64,000 nt of DNA from the NCBI GenBank assembly GCA_036489025.1, contig DASXGN010000035.1:1-64000 (forward strand). The letters are read 5' to 3'. A program made the translations under genes and the position numbers. The notes beneath the pieces were generated by a model. The model ran no database searches and was not told the origin of the DNA. It saw only the letters and a list, made by a program, of their open reading frames with translations. Below are positions 16,525 through 24,969 of this stretch, piece after piece; positions within the stretch are counted from its first letter, which is position 1; every line of letters begins with the position of its first letter. The DNA comes from Dryocola sp036489025. Its GTDB lineage: Bacteria; Pseudomonadota; Gammaproteobacteria; Enterobacterales; Enterobacteriaceae.

Positions 16525-18609
16525 ATGTGGCGCAGACTGATTTACCATCCCGAGGTTAACTATGCCCTGCGGCAAACGCTGGTGCTTTGTCTTCCCGTGG
16601 CGGTCGGTCTGCTTTTCGGCAATCTCCAGGCCGGTCTGCTGTTCTCGCTGGTGCCCGCCTGCTGCAACATTGCCGGTCTCGATACGCCCCATAAGCGCTT
16701 CTTCAAACGATTAATCATCGGCGGCAGCCTGTTTGCCATCAGCAGCCTGCTGATGCAGCTGATGCTGCTTTTCACTCCCGTACCGCTGCCGGTGATTCTG
16801 ATTGTGATGGCCCTGCTGCTGGGCGTCACCGCTGAAATCAGCGCCCTGCACGCCCGCCTGCTGCCCGCCTCGCTCATCGCCGCTATTTTCACGCTCAGCA
16901 TGGCCGGGAATATGCCGATTTGGAAGCCGATGGTGCTCTACGTCTCCGGCACAATCTGGTACGGCGTCTTCAACTGGTTCTGGTTCTGGATGTGGCGCGA
17001 ACAGCCGCTGCGTGAATCACTCAGCCTGCTCTATCGCCAGCTGGCCGAATACTGCGAGGCGAAGTACGGCATGCTGACTCAGCACACGGATCCGGAGAAG
17101 GCGCTTCCCCCTTTGCTCGCCCGGCAGCAAAAGGCCGTCGATCTGATCACCGTTTGCTATCAGCAGCTGCACATGCTGGCGGCGAACCAGCAGAACGGCT
17201 ACAAACGCCTGCTGCGAGCTTTCCAGGTTGCTCTTGATTTGCAGGAGCACATCTCCGTCAGCCTCCATCAGCCTGAAGAAGTGCAAAAGCTCGTCGAGCA
17301 AAGCCACGCGGAGGCCGTTATCCGCTGGAATGCGCAGACCATCGCCGCCCGTTTACGCGTGCTGGCCGACGATATTCTCTACCATCGTTATCCGCGACGT
17401 TTCGCCATGGATAAGCAGATTGAGGCGCTGGAGAAAATCGCCCGCCAGAACCCCGATAATCCCGTAGGGCAGTTCTGCCACTATCATTTCAGCCGTATTG
17501 CGCGGGTATTGCGTACCCAGCGTCCACTCTACGTTCGCGATCTCATGGAAGATCGCCAGCGCCGCCTGCCGCTGTGGGCCGCGCTAAAAAGCTACCTGTC
17601 GTTTAAATCCGCCGCCCTGCGCAACTCGGCAAGGCTAGGGGTGATGCTCACCGTCGCCAGCCTGCTGGGCGCATTTTTACATCTGCCTAAGCCCTATTGG
17701 ATCCTGATGACGGTGATGTTCGTGACGCAAAACGGCTACGGCGCGACGCGGGTGAGGATCCTGCACCGTTCGGCAGGCACGATGGCAGGGCTGGCGATTG
17801 CCGGTATCGCCCTACACTTCCACTTCCCGCAGGAATTCGCCCTGACCGCCATGCTGATCATTACCCTGGTGAGCTACCTCTTTATCCGCAAAAGCTACGG
17901 CTGGGCAACGATTGGCTTCACCGTGACCGCGGTTTACACCCTGCAGCTGATCACGCTGAGCGCCGAGCAGTACATCGTACCGCGCCTGATTGATACTCTG
18001 CTCGGCTGCCTGATTGCTTTCGGCGGCATGGTCTGGCTGTGGCCGCAGTGGCAGAGCGGCCTGCTGCGCCAGAACGCCCACGACGCGCTGGAAACCGATC
18101 AGGACGCCATTCGTTTAATCCTGAGCAGCGACCCGCAGCCGACGCCGCTGGCCTACCAGCGTATGCGGGTCAACCAGGCGCACAACGCGCTGTTCAACTC
18201 CCTGAACCAGGCGATGCAGGAGCCCGGATTCAACTCGCATTATCTGGAAGACATGAAGCTGTGGGTAACGCACAGCCAGTTTATCGTTGAACATATCAAC
18301 GCCATGACCACCCTTGCGCGGGAACACAACATGCTCACGCCCGAGCTGGCGCAGCGCTACTTACAGTCGTGCGAAATTGCGCTGCAACGATGTCAGCAGC
18401 GGCTGGAATACGACGGGCCGGGGGAAACGAAGGATGCCGTTATTCTGGATTCAGAAACGCTGCCCACCGGGCCGTTAAGCACTATGGAGCAGCATTTGCA
18501 GCGGGTGCTGGGACATCTCAACACCATGCATACCATTTCGTCCGTAGCATGGCGCCAGCGCCCGCATCATGGCATCTGGCTGAATCGCCGACTGGGGCGA
18601 TCCAATTAA
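16525..18609 (+). CDS. yhfK: FUSC-like inner-membrane protein YhfK
   Basis: This predicted transporter-like membrane protein belongs to the YccS/YhfK, aromatic-efflux-related family; its function is unknown. With the start at 16525 (MWRRLIYHPEVNYALRQTLV) it is 694 residues, close to E. coli YhfK (about 700). Two membrane bundles (about residues 12-150 and 380-520) flank a cytoplasmic helical region, and a soluble C-terminal domain follows. An upstream in-frame ATG would add 19 residues encoded inside the adjacent palindromic repeat, so it is rejected. The Shine-Dalgarno is poor because the repeat lies directly upstream. Confidence 0.92.
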   Translation: MWRRLIYHPEVNYALRQTLVLCLPVAVGLLFGNLQAGLLFSLVPACCNIAGLDTPHKRFFKRLIIGGSLFAISSLLMQLMLLFTPVPLPVILIVMALLLGVTAEISALHARLLPASLIAAIFTLSMAGNMPIWKPMVLYVSGTIWYGVFNWFWFWMWREQPLRESLSLLYRQLAEYCEAKYGMLTQHTDPEKALPPLLARQQKAVDLITVCYQQLHMLAANQQNGYKRLLRAFQVALDLQEHISVSLHQPEEVQKLVEQSHAEAVIRWNAQTIAARLRVLADDILYHRYPRRFAMDKQIEALEKIARQNPDNPVGQFCHYHFSRIARVLRTQRPLYVRDLMEDRQRRLPLWAALKSYLSFKSAALRNSARLGVMLTVASLLGAFLHLPKPYWILMTVMFVTQNGYGATRVRILHRSAGTMAGLAIAGIALHFHFPQEFALTAMLIITLVSYLFIRKSYGWATIGFTVTAVYTLQLITLSAEQYIVPRLIDTLLGCLIAFGGMVWLWPQWQSGLLRQNAHDALETDQDAIRLILSSDPQPTPLAYQRMRVNQAHNALFNSLNQAMQEPGFNSHYLEDMKLWVTHSQFIVEHINAMTTLAREHNMLTPELAQRYLQSCEIALQRCQQRLEYDGPGETKDAVILDSETLPTGPLSTMEQHLQRVLGHLNTMHTISSVAWRQRPHHGIWLNRRLGRSN

Positions 18610-19830
18610 TTAAGCGTTAACAATTTTACCGACGGCTGTGGCAAAGCGCTGCATGCCTTCGGCGATATCCGCATCTTCGACAATCAGCGCGGGCGCAAAG
18701 CGCATGACGTCCGGGCCCGCGTTCAGCACCATTACGCCTTCCTGCGCGGCCGCATGCAAGAACTCACGCGCGCGTCCTTTGAAGCGGGGCTTAAGCTCCG
18801 CGCCTATCAGCAGGCCCATGCCGCGTATGTCGCTGAACACGTCAAACCGATCGTCAATCTGACGTAAATGCTCAACAAACAGCTCGCGCTTCGCCGCCAC
18901 GCCTTGCAGAACCTCCGGCGTATTGATGATGTCGAAGGCCGCTCCGGCCACGGCGCAGGCCAGCGGGTTGCCGCCGTAGGTTGAGCCATGAGTGCCAACG
19001 TGAAACGCCGAGGCAATCTCCTGCGTGGTCAACATCACGCTAACCGGGAAGCCACCGCCCAGAGCTTTTGCGCTGGTTAGAATATCCGGCGTAACGCCGT
19101 AGTGCATATAGGCAAACAGTTCGCCGACGCGGCCCATTCCACACTGCACTTCATCGAACACCAGCAGCGCCTCATGCCGATCGCACAGCTCGCGGAGGCC
19201 TTGCAGGAACTCTGGCGTGGCGGCGGTAACGCCACCTTCACCCTGAATCGGCTCGACAACAATCGCGCAGGTATGATCGTCCATCACGGCTTTCACCGCG
19301 TGCAGATCGTTAAACGGCACGTGAACAATATCGGCGGGTTTTGGCCCAAAGCCATCGGAATACTTCGGCTGCCCGCCCACGGAAACGGTAAACAGCGAGC
19401 GGCCATGGAAGGCGTTATGGAACGCGATGATTTTGGATTTGTACGGGCTGTGGCGAGTAGAAGCGTAATAGCGAGCCAGCTTGAACGCGGTTTCGTTAGC
19501 TTCCGTCCCGGAGTTCATAAACAGCACGCGTTCAGCGAAGGTGGCATCAATCAGCTTACGGCCCAGACGCAGCGCAGGTTCGTTGGTAAAGACGTTGCTG
19601 ATGTGCCACAGCGTTTCACCCTGGGTTTTCAGCGCTGCCACCAGGGCAGGATGGCAGTGCCCGAGCGCGGTGACGGCGATGCCACCGGCGAAATCAACGT
19701 ACTCTTTGCCCTGCTGATCCCACACGCGGCTGCCTTTACCTTTAACCGGAATAAATTCTGCCGGTGCATAAACCGGCAAAATCACTTCATCGAAAGTTGC
19801 GCGGTTCACTGCTGTTTGTTCGCTTGCCAT
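18610..19830 (-). CDS. argD: Acetylornithine/succinyldiaminopimelate aminotransferase
   Basis: ArgD is a PLP enzyme acting in arginine (N-acetylornithine) and lysine (succinyldiaminopimelate) synthesis. With the start at 19830 (MASEQTAVNRATFDEVILPV) it is 406 residues, as in E. coli. Visible features are the PLP-lysine motif TSAKALGGGFP (about residue 255), the PLP-phosphate segment NSGTEANETAFK, and DEVQCGMGR. A longer in-frame extension would run over the ArgR operator and is rejected. It follows pabA and converges on yhfK. Confidence 0.97.
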   Translation of the reverse strand: MASEQTAVNRATFDEVILPVYAPAEFIPVKGKGSRVWDQQGKEYVDFAGGIAVTALGHCHPALVAALKTQGETLWHISNVFTNEPALRLGRKLIDATFAERVLFMNSGTEANETAFKLARYYASTRHSPYKSKIIAFHNAFHGRSLFTVSVGGQPKYSDGFGPKPADIVHVPFNDLHAVKAVMDDHTCAIVVEPIQGEGGVTAATPEFLQGLRELCDRHEALLVFDEVQCGMGRVGELFAYMHYGVTPDILTSAKALGGGFPVSVMLTTQEIASAFHVGTHGSTYGGNPLACAVAGAAFDIINTPEVLQGVAAKRELFVEHLRQIDDRFDVFSDIRGMGLLIGAELKPRFKGRAREFLHAAAQEGVMVLNAGPDVMRFAPALIVEDADIAEGMQRFATAVGKIVNA

Positions 19831-19863
19831 TGATTGCCCATCCAGTTTTATGCGGTTGAGGTA

Positions 19864-19902
19864 AGTGAAAATATAATCACGAAATATGCATAAAAAATCA
19901 CA
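19864..19902 (-). promoter_or_regulatory. Double ArgR operator upstream of argD
   Basis: Two ARG boxes each match the 14-base core TGAATWWWWATTCA at 12 of 14 positions: TGAAAATATAATCA at 19866-19879 and TGCATAAAAAATCA at 19887-19900. The 18-base boxes are separated by 3 bases, giving centres 21 bases apart. This is the standard arrangement for hexameric ArgR, 34-72 bases upstream of the argD start. Confidence 0.88.
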
Positions 19903-19918
19903 GCATGGCAATAGAAAA

Positions 19919-20482
19919 TCAGCGGTTCAGGAAATTGGCCAGCAGCTGATGCCCCTGCTCGCTGAGGATGCTTTCCGGGTGGAACTGCACGCCTTCCAGA
20001 TCCAGCTCGCGGTGGCGAATCCCCATGATCTCCTGCTTATCGGTCCAGGCGGTGACCTCAAAAATATCAGGCAGCGTTGCCGGGTCGATAATCAGTGAAT
20101 GATAGCGGGTGACGGTCAGAGGATTATTCAGGCCGCTGAATACGCCGCGCGAATGATGGGTAATAGCTGAGGTTTTGCCATGCATGACTTTTTCGGCGCG
20201 GATAATTGTCGCCCCAAAAGCCTGCGCAATAGCCTGATGCCCGAGGCAAACGCCGAGGATCGGCAGCTGGCCGGCAAAATGATTAATCGCCGCCAGCGAA
20301 ATCCCGGCTTCGGTTGGCGTGCAGGGTCCGGGGGAAATGACCAGCTTCTCAGGCGCGAGATCGCGAATGCCCGCGAGGGTAATATCATCGTTACGCTTCA
20401 CCACCACCTCGGCACCGAGCTCGCAAAAATACTGGTACAGGTTCCAGGTGAATGAATCGTAATTGTCGATTAGCAGTAGCAT
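19919..20482 (-). CDS. pabA: Aminodeoxychorismate synthase, glutamine amidotransferase component
   Basis: PabA supplies ammonia from glutamine to PabB for folate (p-aminobenzoate) synthesis. The 187-residue product is a class I glutamine amidotransferase with nucleophile Cys79 in LGVCLGHQAI and the His168-x-Glu170 pair in VQFHPES, so it looks active. It lies between fic and argD as in E. coli, 33 bases after fic. Confidence 0.96.
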   Translation of the reverse strand: MLLLIDNYDSFTWNLYQYFCELGAEVVVKRNDDITLAGIRDLAPEKLVISPGPCTPTEAGISLAAINHFAGQLPILGVCLGHQAIAQAFGATIIRAEKVMHGKTSAITHHSRGVFSGLNNPLTVTRYHSLIIDPATLPDIFEVTAWTDKQEIMGIRHRELDLEGVQFHPESILSEQGHQLLANFLNR

Positions 20483-20515
20483 GGCGGCTCCGGGTCAAAA
20501 AAGAACCGCGCTATT

Positions 20516-21118
20516 CTATTCGCTTTCCCGCGCTTCGCTCACCACTTTAGTGAAAATTGCCGTCAGCGGTTTAAGATCGCCCAGCGCACCCGCCTGATTA
20601 GCGGCCTGCCAGACATCCTGCTCCACTTTACTCCAGTCCAGCATATAGCCCGCATGCACCGCCAGCTGCTCGAAGAAAATACGCTGCGCCCTGCCGCTGC
20701 CGACGCGGAAAGGGTGCAGGACGTTAATTTCACAGTAGTAATGCGCCATCCGTTCGATAAATTCCGGCTTTGCCAGCTCCGTCAGGTAATGCTCATCCTC
20801 CAGCTCCTGCATTAAATCATTGCCTTCGTTTTCGATGTACTCGAAATGGCAGAAGCGGGTTTCACCCTGATAGATATCGACTAAACGCAGCTCGCCCGCC
20901 CAGTCAAAGACATCCTGAAACAGCTGCTGGTGAATAGAACACAGCCACGGCAGGCCTCGGCGCAGCGGGCCAAGTTCGAGGGTCGCCGCCCGAAGTGCGG
21001 TCAGCTCGTACTCCGCTTCTTTCAGCCGCTCGGCTTCTCTTATATCGAGGCGGTTGCGCAGCACATGAATGCCGGACCAAAAATAGGGATCGCGCCCGTC
21101 ACCGAATTTATCGCTCAT
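20516..21118 (-). CDS. fic: Fic domain protein (putative protein adenylyltransferase)
   Basis: Fic proteins transfer AMP or related groups to target hydroxyls. The 200-residue product has the core motif HPFRVGSGRAQR at residues 135-146. It keeps the catalytic His135 but has Val in place of the usual metal-binding Asp/Glu and Ser in place of Asn of HPFx(D/E)GNGR. Gly55, the position of the classic E. coli fic-1 mutation, is retained. It overlaps the upstream yhfG by 11 bases and is therefore coupled to its antitoxin-like partner. Activity is uncertain given the motif. Confidence 0.93.
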   Translation of the reverse strand: MSDKFGDGRDPYFWSGIHVLRNRLDIREAERLKEAEYELTALRAATLELGPLRRGLPWLCSIHQQLFQDVFDWAGELRLVDIYQGETRFCHFEYIENEGNDLMQELEDEHYLTELAKPEFIERMAHYYCEINVLHPFRVGSGRAQRIFFEQLAVHAGYMLDWSKVEQDVWQAANQAGALGDLKPLTAIFTKVVSEARESE

Positions 21119-21278
21119 AGTGACCCCGCAGTTCGCTAATGCGTGCCAGCGCCTCCTCAGGCGTAAGCGTAATCAACGGCACTTCAATGCCTTCCAGCAG
21201 GTTGCTGGCCTGGAATGCGCGGCTGCGCAGCTGCTGCCACAGACGGGATTTCTGTTTATCGGTGAGTTTTTTGCCCAT
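21108..21278 (-). CDS. yhfG: YhfG, FicA-like inhibitor of Fic
   Basis: This 56-residue protein starts MGKKLTDKQKSRLWQQLRSR. It contains SNLLEG (residues 25-30), which fits the (S/T)xxxE(G/N) inhibition motif of class I Fic antitoxins, where the Glu blocks productive ATP binding. The start at 21278 is chosen because the longer frame has no family support. It lies directly upstream of fic with an 11-base overlap, the usual antitoxin-first order. E. coli YhfG is 55 residues. Confidence 0.92.
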   Translation of the reverse strand: MGKKLTDKQKSRLWQQLRSRAFQASNLLEGIEVPLITLTPEEALARISELRGHYER

Positions 21279-21386
21279 ATCGCCCTCCCTTGATGCGTCA
21301 CTGGTTTTGCCACAAGTATAAGCAGCATTCTGCACGGTTGCCGGGAGCGAGCAGAGCGCGGGCGAAAACCGCCCGCACGCAGGGAA

Positions 21387-21959
21387 TTAAGGAAGGACTT
21401 TAGCGGAGAGGATAACTATCGGTTTTGAAGGAACATTCTGGTAAGGGCCGACGTCGTGAGACTGAACCTGGGAGATCTTGTCAGCCACTTCCATGCCTTT
21501 CACAACTTTACCAAATACCGCGTAACCGAAGTCTCGCTGGCCGTGATCGAGGAAGGCGTTATCCGCTACGTTGATGAAGAACTGGCTGGTAGCGCTGTCT
21601 TTATCGGCGGTACGCGCCATCGAGATGGTGCCGCGAGTGTTGCGCAGGCCGTTGTCCCCTTCATTTTTAATCGGCGGGTTTGGCTGCTTCTGATTCATGT
21701 CTTCAGTAAAGCCACCGCCCTGAATCATAAAGCCGGGGATGACGCGGTGGAACGTGGTGTTGTTGTAAAAACCGCTGTTGACGTAATCAACAAAGTTTTT
21801 CACTGAAACAGGCGCTTTTTGGCTATTTAATTCAAGCTCAATATTGCCGGCGGAGGTCGTCAGTAAGACGTGGGGATCGCCGCTTGCCGCCAGGGCAGCC
21901 GGGGAGATAGCCGAGATGGCGAACACAGCTGCAACAGCCGCCAGAGTCGATTTGAGCAT
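21387..21959 (-). CDS. ppiA: Periplasmic cyclophilin-type peptidyl-prolyl isomerase A
   Basis: PpiA catalyses cis-trans proline isomerisation in the periplasm. The 190-residue product has a Sec signal peptide (MLKSTLAAVAAVFAISAISP, cleavage after AALA) and a cyclophilin domain with FHRVIPGFMIQGG (catalytic Arg near residue 67) and SATSQFFINVADN. Length and context match E. coli (190). Confidence 0.96.
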   Translation of the reverse strand: MLKSTLAAVAAVFAISAISPAALAASGDPHVLLTTSAGNIELELNSQKAPVSVKNFVDYVNSGFYNNTTFHRVIPGFMIQGGGFTEDMNQKQPNPPIKNEGDNGLRNTRGTISMARTADKDSATSQFFINVADNAFLDHGQRDFGYAVFGKVVKGMEVADKISQVQSHDVGPYQNVPSKPIVILSAKVLP

Positions 21960-22239
21960 CAGGAATTCCTTACGAAGGCAGTGAGTGAAGCAAGTTGCTT
22001 GATTGTAAAGAGGAGGGCCATCCGGCGCCAGCCCTTTACGGTTTTTTACTTTTCAGCAAATCAATAACTTGCATGAATGAATCGATTTTACACATTGAAA
22101 TCTGTGAGCCATTTCATGAAACGAACGGCAATTTCGAAACATAATTACATTGAATGTTTAAATCGATCACGTTCACGGATAAAATTCGCTCGCCCCCGGC
22201 GCTGTCAACGCGCTTTACACTTCTATTCACAGGCAAGAT

Positions 22240-23427
22240 ATGACTAACAGCAACCGTACCAAGCTGCTATGGATCAGCTTTTTCTCCTACGCCCTGACCG
22301 GTGCGTTGGTGATTGTCACCGGGATGGTGATGGGAAACATCGCAGAATACTTCCAGCTGCCCGTTTCCAGCATGAGTAACACCTTCACCTTCCTGAATGC
22401 GGGCATCCTCATCTCCATCTTTCTGAACGCCTGGCTAATGGAAATCGTGCCGCTGAAAACCCAGCTGCGCTTTGGCTTTATCCTGATGATTCTGGCAGTT
22501 GCCGGGCTGATTCTGGGCCATAACCTGACTATCTTCTCCGCGTCCATGTTCGTTCTGGGTCTGGTCAGCGGGATCACCATGTCGATCGGCACGTTCCTTA
22601 TTACCCACATGTATGAAGGCCGTCAGCGCGGTTCTCGCCTGCTGTTTACCGACTCCTTCTTCAGCATGGCCGGGATGATCTTCCCGATGGTTGCCGCCGT
22701 TCTTCTGGCGCGCAGCATCAACTGGTACTGGGTTTATGTCTGCATCGGCCTGGTTTACGTGGCCATCTTCCTGCTGACGCTGGGGTGTGAATTCCCGGCG
22801 CTGGGCAAAAATGCGAAGAAAGACGACGCGCAGCCTGTGGCAAAAGAGAAGTGGGGCATCGGCGTGCTGTTCCTGTCCGTTGCGGCGCTGTGCTACATCC
22901 TCGGCCAGCTGGGTTTTATCTCCTGGGTGCCGGAATACGCCAAAACGCTTGGCATGAGCATTAACGATGCGGGCAAGCTGGTCAGCGATTTCTGGATGTC
23001 ATATATGGTCGGAATGTGGATTTTCAGCTTTGTGCTGCGCTTCTTCGATCTGCAACGCATTCTGATGGTGCTGGCCGGTGCCGCTACCGTGCTGATGTAT
23101 CTGTTCAACACCGGTGAACCGGCTCATCTGGCGTGGTTCATTCTGGCACTGGGCTTCTTCTCCAGCGCCATTTACACCACCATCATCACGCTCGGCTCCC
23201 TGCAAACGAAAGTGGCATCGCCAAAACTGGTTAACTTCGTGCTGACCTGCGGCACAATCGGCACCATGCTGACCTTCGTGGTAACCGGTCCGATTGTTGC
23301 CCACAGCGGCCCGCACGCTGCACTGCAAACGGCTAACGGCTTATATGCCGTCGTCTTTGTTATGTGTGTGGTGCTGGGTCTGGTGACCAAACACCGCCAG
23401 CATAACGCAGCCGCCGCTGCGCATTAA
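22240..23427 (+). CDS. tsgA: MFS transporter TsgA
   Basis: This 395-residue inner-membrane protein of the major facilitator superfamily has about 12 hydrophobic segments. It matches the E. coli/Salmonella TsgA family (associated with tellurite/selenite and growth phenotypes) in size and position before nirB. The transport substrate is unknown. It starts at 22240 with AGGCAAGAT just upstream. It converges on codA through a hairpin. Confidence 0.93.
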   Translation: MTNSNRTKLLWISFFSYALTGALVIVTGMVMGNIAEYFQLPVSSMSNTFTFLNAGILISIFLNAWLMEIVPLKTQLRFGFILMILAVAGLILGHNLTIFSASMFVLGLVSGITMSIGTFLITHMYEGRQRGSRLLFTDSFFSMAGMIFPMVAAVLLARSINWYWVYVCIGLVYVAIFLLTLGCEFPALGKNAKKDDAQPVAKEKWGIGVLFLSVAALCYILGQLGFISWVPEYAKTLGMSINDAGKLVSDFWMSYMVGMWIFSFVLRFFDLQRILMVLAGAATVLMYLFNTGEPAHLAWFILALGFFSSAIYTTIITLGSLQTKVASPKLVNFVLTCGTIGTMLTFVVTGPIVAHSGPHAALQTANGLYAVVFVMCVVLGLVTKHRQHNAAAAAH

Positions 23428-23434
23428 GGCTAAA

Positions 23435-23459
23435 GCCTCTCCCTCAGCGGGGAGAGGCT
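23435..23459. terminator. Hairpin between convergent tsgA and codA
   Basis: GCCTCTCC and GGAGAGGC form a stem around a short loop. The hairpin lies between two convergent stop codons and overlaps the end of codA. It lacks a strong T-run. Confidence 0.5.
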
Positions 23460-24742
23460 CCTCCGAAGTAAATTTCTTCCGCCGCATCCAGCATCACCCA
23501 GGTTTGTGACAGCTGCGTGGTCGCAATCACCCTCCCTTCGCGTATTGACCAGCGCACCGGCACCTGACGCCGCACCGCATCAAACCCGCTTTCCGCCGGC
23601 AGAATAACCAGGTTCGCAGGCTTGCCTGCTTCAATGCCGTATTCCTCGACGCCGAACGTCCTGGCGCTGTTATCGGTAATCAGCTTCAGCCCTTCATCTA
23701 TTTGCTGGTAGCCCATCATCTGACAGACGTGCAGCCCCATATGCAGCACCTGGAGCATATTGGCCGTTCCCAGCGGATACCAGGGATCGAAGACGTCATC
23801 GTGCCCGAAGCAAACATTAATACCCGCCCCCAGCAGCTCCTTCACGCGGGTAATGCCGCGCCGCTTGGGATAATCATCAAAGCGCCCTTGCAGATGAATA
23901 TTCACCAGCGGGTTGGCGACAAAGTTAATGCCGGAGAGTTTAAGCAGGCGGAACAGCCGGGAAGTGTAAGCCCCGTTGTAGGAATGCATGGCGGTGGTAT
24001 GGCTGGCCGTCACGCGCTCGCCAATGCCATCGCGATGCGCCAGCGCGGCAACGGTTTCCACGAAGCGCGACTGCTCATCGTCAATTTCATCGCAGTGGAT
24101 GTCCAGCGGACGGTCGTACTTCTTCGCCAGCGCGAACGCTATATGCAAAGACTCGACGCCGTATTCGCGGGTGAATTCAAAATGCGGGATGGCTCCGACA
24201 ACGTCCGCCCCGAGCTTCAAGGCTTCTTCCAGCAGAGCCTCGCCGTTGGGATAGGAAAGAATGCCTTCCTGCGGAAACGCCACGATTTGCAGATCCACCC
24301 ACGGGGCCACTTCCCGCTTAACCTCAAGCATCGCTTTCAGCGCGGTCAGCGTGGGGTCGGAAACGTCCACGTGCGTGCGCACGTACTGAATACCGTTGGC
24401 AATTTGCCACTTCAGCGTCTGCCACGCCCGTTGCTTCACGTCTTCGTGGCTGAGCAATGCCTTACGTTCAGCCCAGCGCTCAATGCCCTCAAACAGGGTG
24501 CCCGACTGATTCCAGCCGGGCTGCCCCGCCGTCTGGGTGGTATCCAGGTGAATATGCGGCTCAATAAACGGCGGCACGGCCAGCCCGCCGCGGCCATTGA
24601 GGGTTTGCAGATTTTCAGGGCAAATGTCGCCTGAAGGTTCAATCGACTGAATTCGCCCGTTGTGAAGGGTAATTTGCCAGAGCCCAGGCCGCCCGGCCAG
24701 GCGAACATTTTGAATCAACTCCAGGGATGCGGTACTCATCAT
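23444..24742 (-). CDS. codA: Cytosine deaminase
   Basis: CodA deaminates cytosine to uracil for pyrimidine salvage. The 432-residue product matches E. coli CodA closely over most of its length: EPHIHLDTTQTAGQP (metal-binding His pair), HCDEIDDEQSRF, ASHTTAMHSYNGAYTS and CFGHDDVFDPWYPLGTANML (metal Asp). The N-terminus and last 30 residues are more divergent. In E. coli codA is cotranscribed with the permease gene codB near lac. Here it stands alone between tsgA and nirB, with no codB beside it. Confidence 0.95.
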   Translation of the reverse strand: MMSTASLELIQNVRLAGRPGLWQITLHNGRIQSIEPSGDICPENLQTLNGRGGLAVPPFIEPHIHLDTTQTAGQPGWNQSGTLFEGIERWAERKALLSHEDVKQRAWQTLKWQIANGIQYVRTHVDVSDPTLTALKAMLEVKREVAPWVDLQIVAFPQEGILSYPNGEALLEEALKLGADVVGAIPHFEFTREYGVESLHIAFALAKKYDRPLDIHCDEIDDEQSRFVETVAALAHRDGIGERVTASHTTAMHSYNGAYTSRLFRLLKLSGINFVANPLVNIHLQGRFDDYPKRRGITRVKELLGAGINVCFGHDDVFDPWYPLGTANMLQVLHMGLHVCQMMGYQQIDEGLKLITDNSARTFGVEEYGIEAGKPANLVILPAESGFDAVRRQVPVRWSIREGRVIATTQLSQTWVMLDAAEEIYFGGASPR

Positions 24743-24868
24743 GCCTCCGTTGCGACAGCGCTTTCGCTATTACTTAGCACAATCATACCTCGCGGCAGCG
24801 CTTTTTTTGCAACTGGTGAAAAACCAGACAATTCCAACACTTAGAAAAATCCACAAAAATCAATCATA

Positions 24869-24884
24869 TACCTCTTAATGGGTA
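24869..24884 (+). promoter_or_regulatory. NarL/NarP 7-2-7 site upstream of nirB
   Basis: TACCTCT (24869-24875) and ATGGGTA (24878-24884) are inverted heptamers separated by 2 bases and fit TACYYMT-NN-AKRRGTA at every position. The site lies upstream of the FNR site as in E. coli nirB, where nitrate and nitrite activation acts through NarL/NarP. Confidence 0.85.
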
Positions 24885-24897
24885 TATAAAGGTGTAA

Positions 24898-24911
24898 TTG
24901 ATTTGCATCAA
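24898..24911 (+). promoter_or_regulatory. FNR site of the nirB promoter
   Basis: TTGATTTGCATCAA matches the FNR consensus TTGAT-N4-ATCAA perfectly. Its centre lies about 41.5 bases upstream of a start predicted from a -10 like TAAGGT at 24933-24938, the class II position. Expression under anaerobiosis is therefore expected. Confidence 0.92.
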
Positions 24912-24969
24912 TAATCGCCTTTGCTGAATCGTTAAGGTAGGCGGTAATAGAAAAGAAATTGAGGCAATT

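Noticed and set aside
23702..24634. A 310-codon open frame on the plus strand opposite codA
   Set aside because: Antisense shadow of codA; His/Arg/Gln-rich low-quality translation without recognisable domains.
24743..24800. Possible PurR operator upstream of codA
   Set aside because: GCGACAGCGCTTTCGC is not close enough to the PurR consensus ACGCAAACGTTTGCGT to claim.
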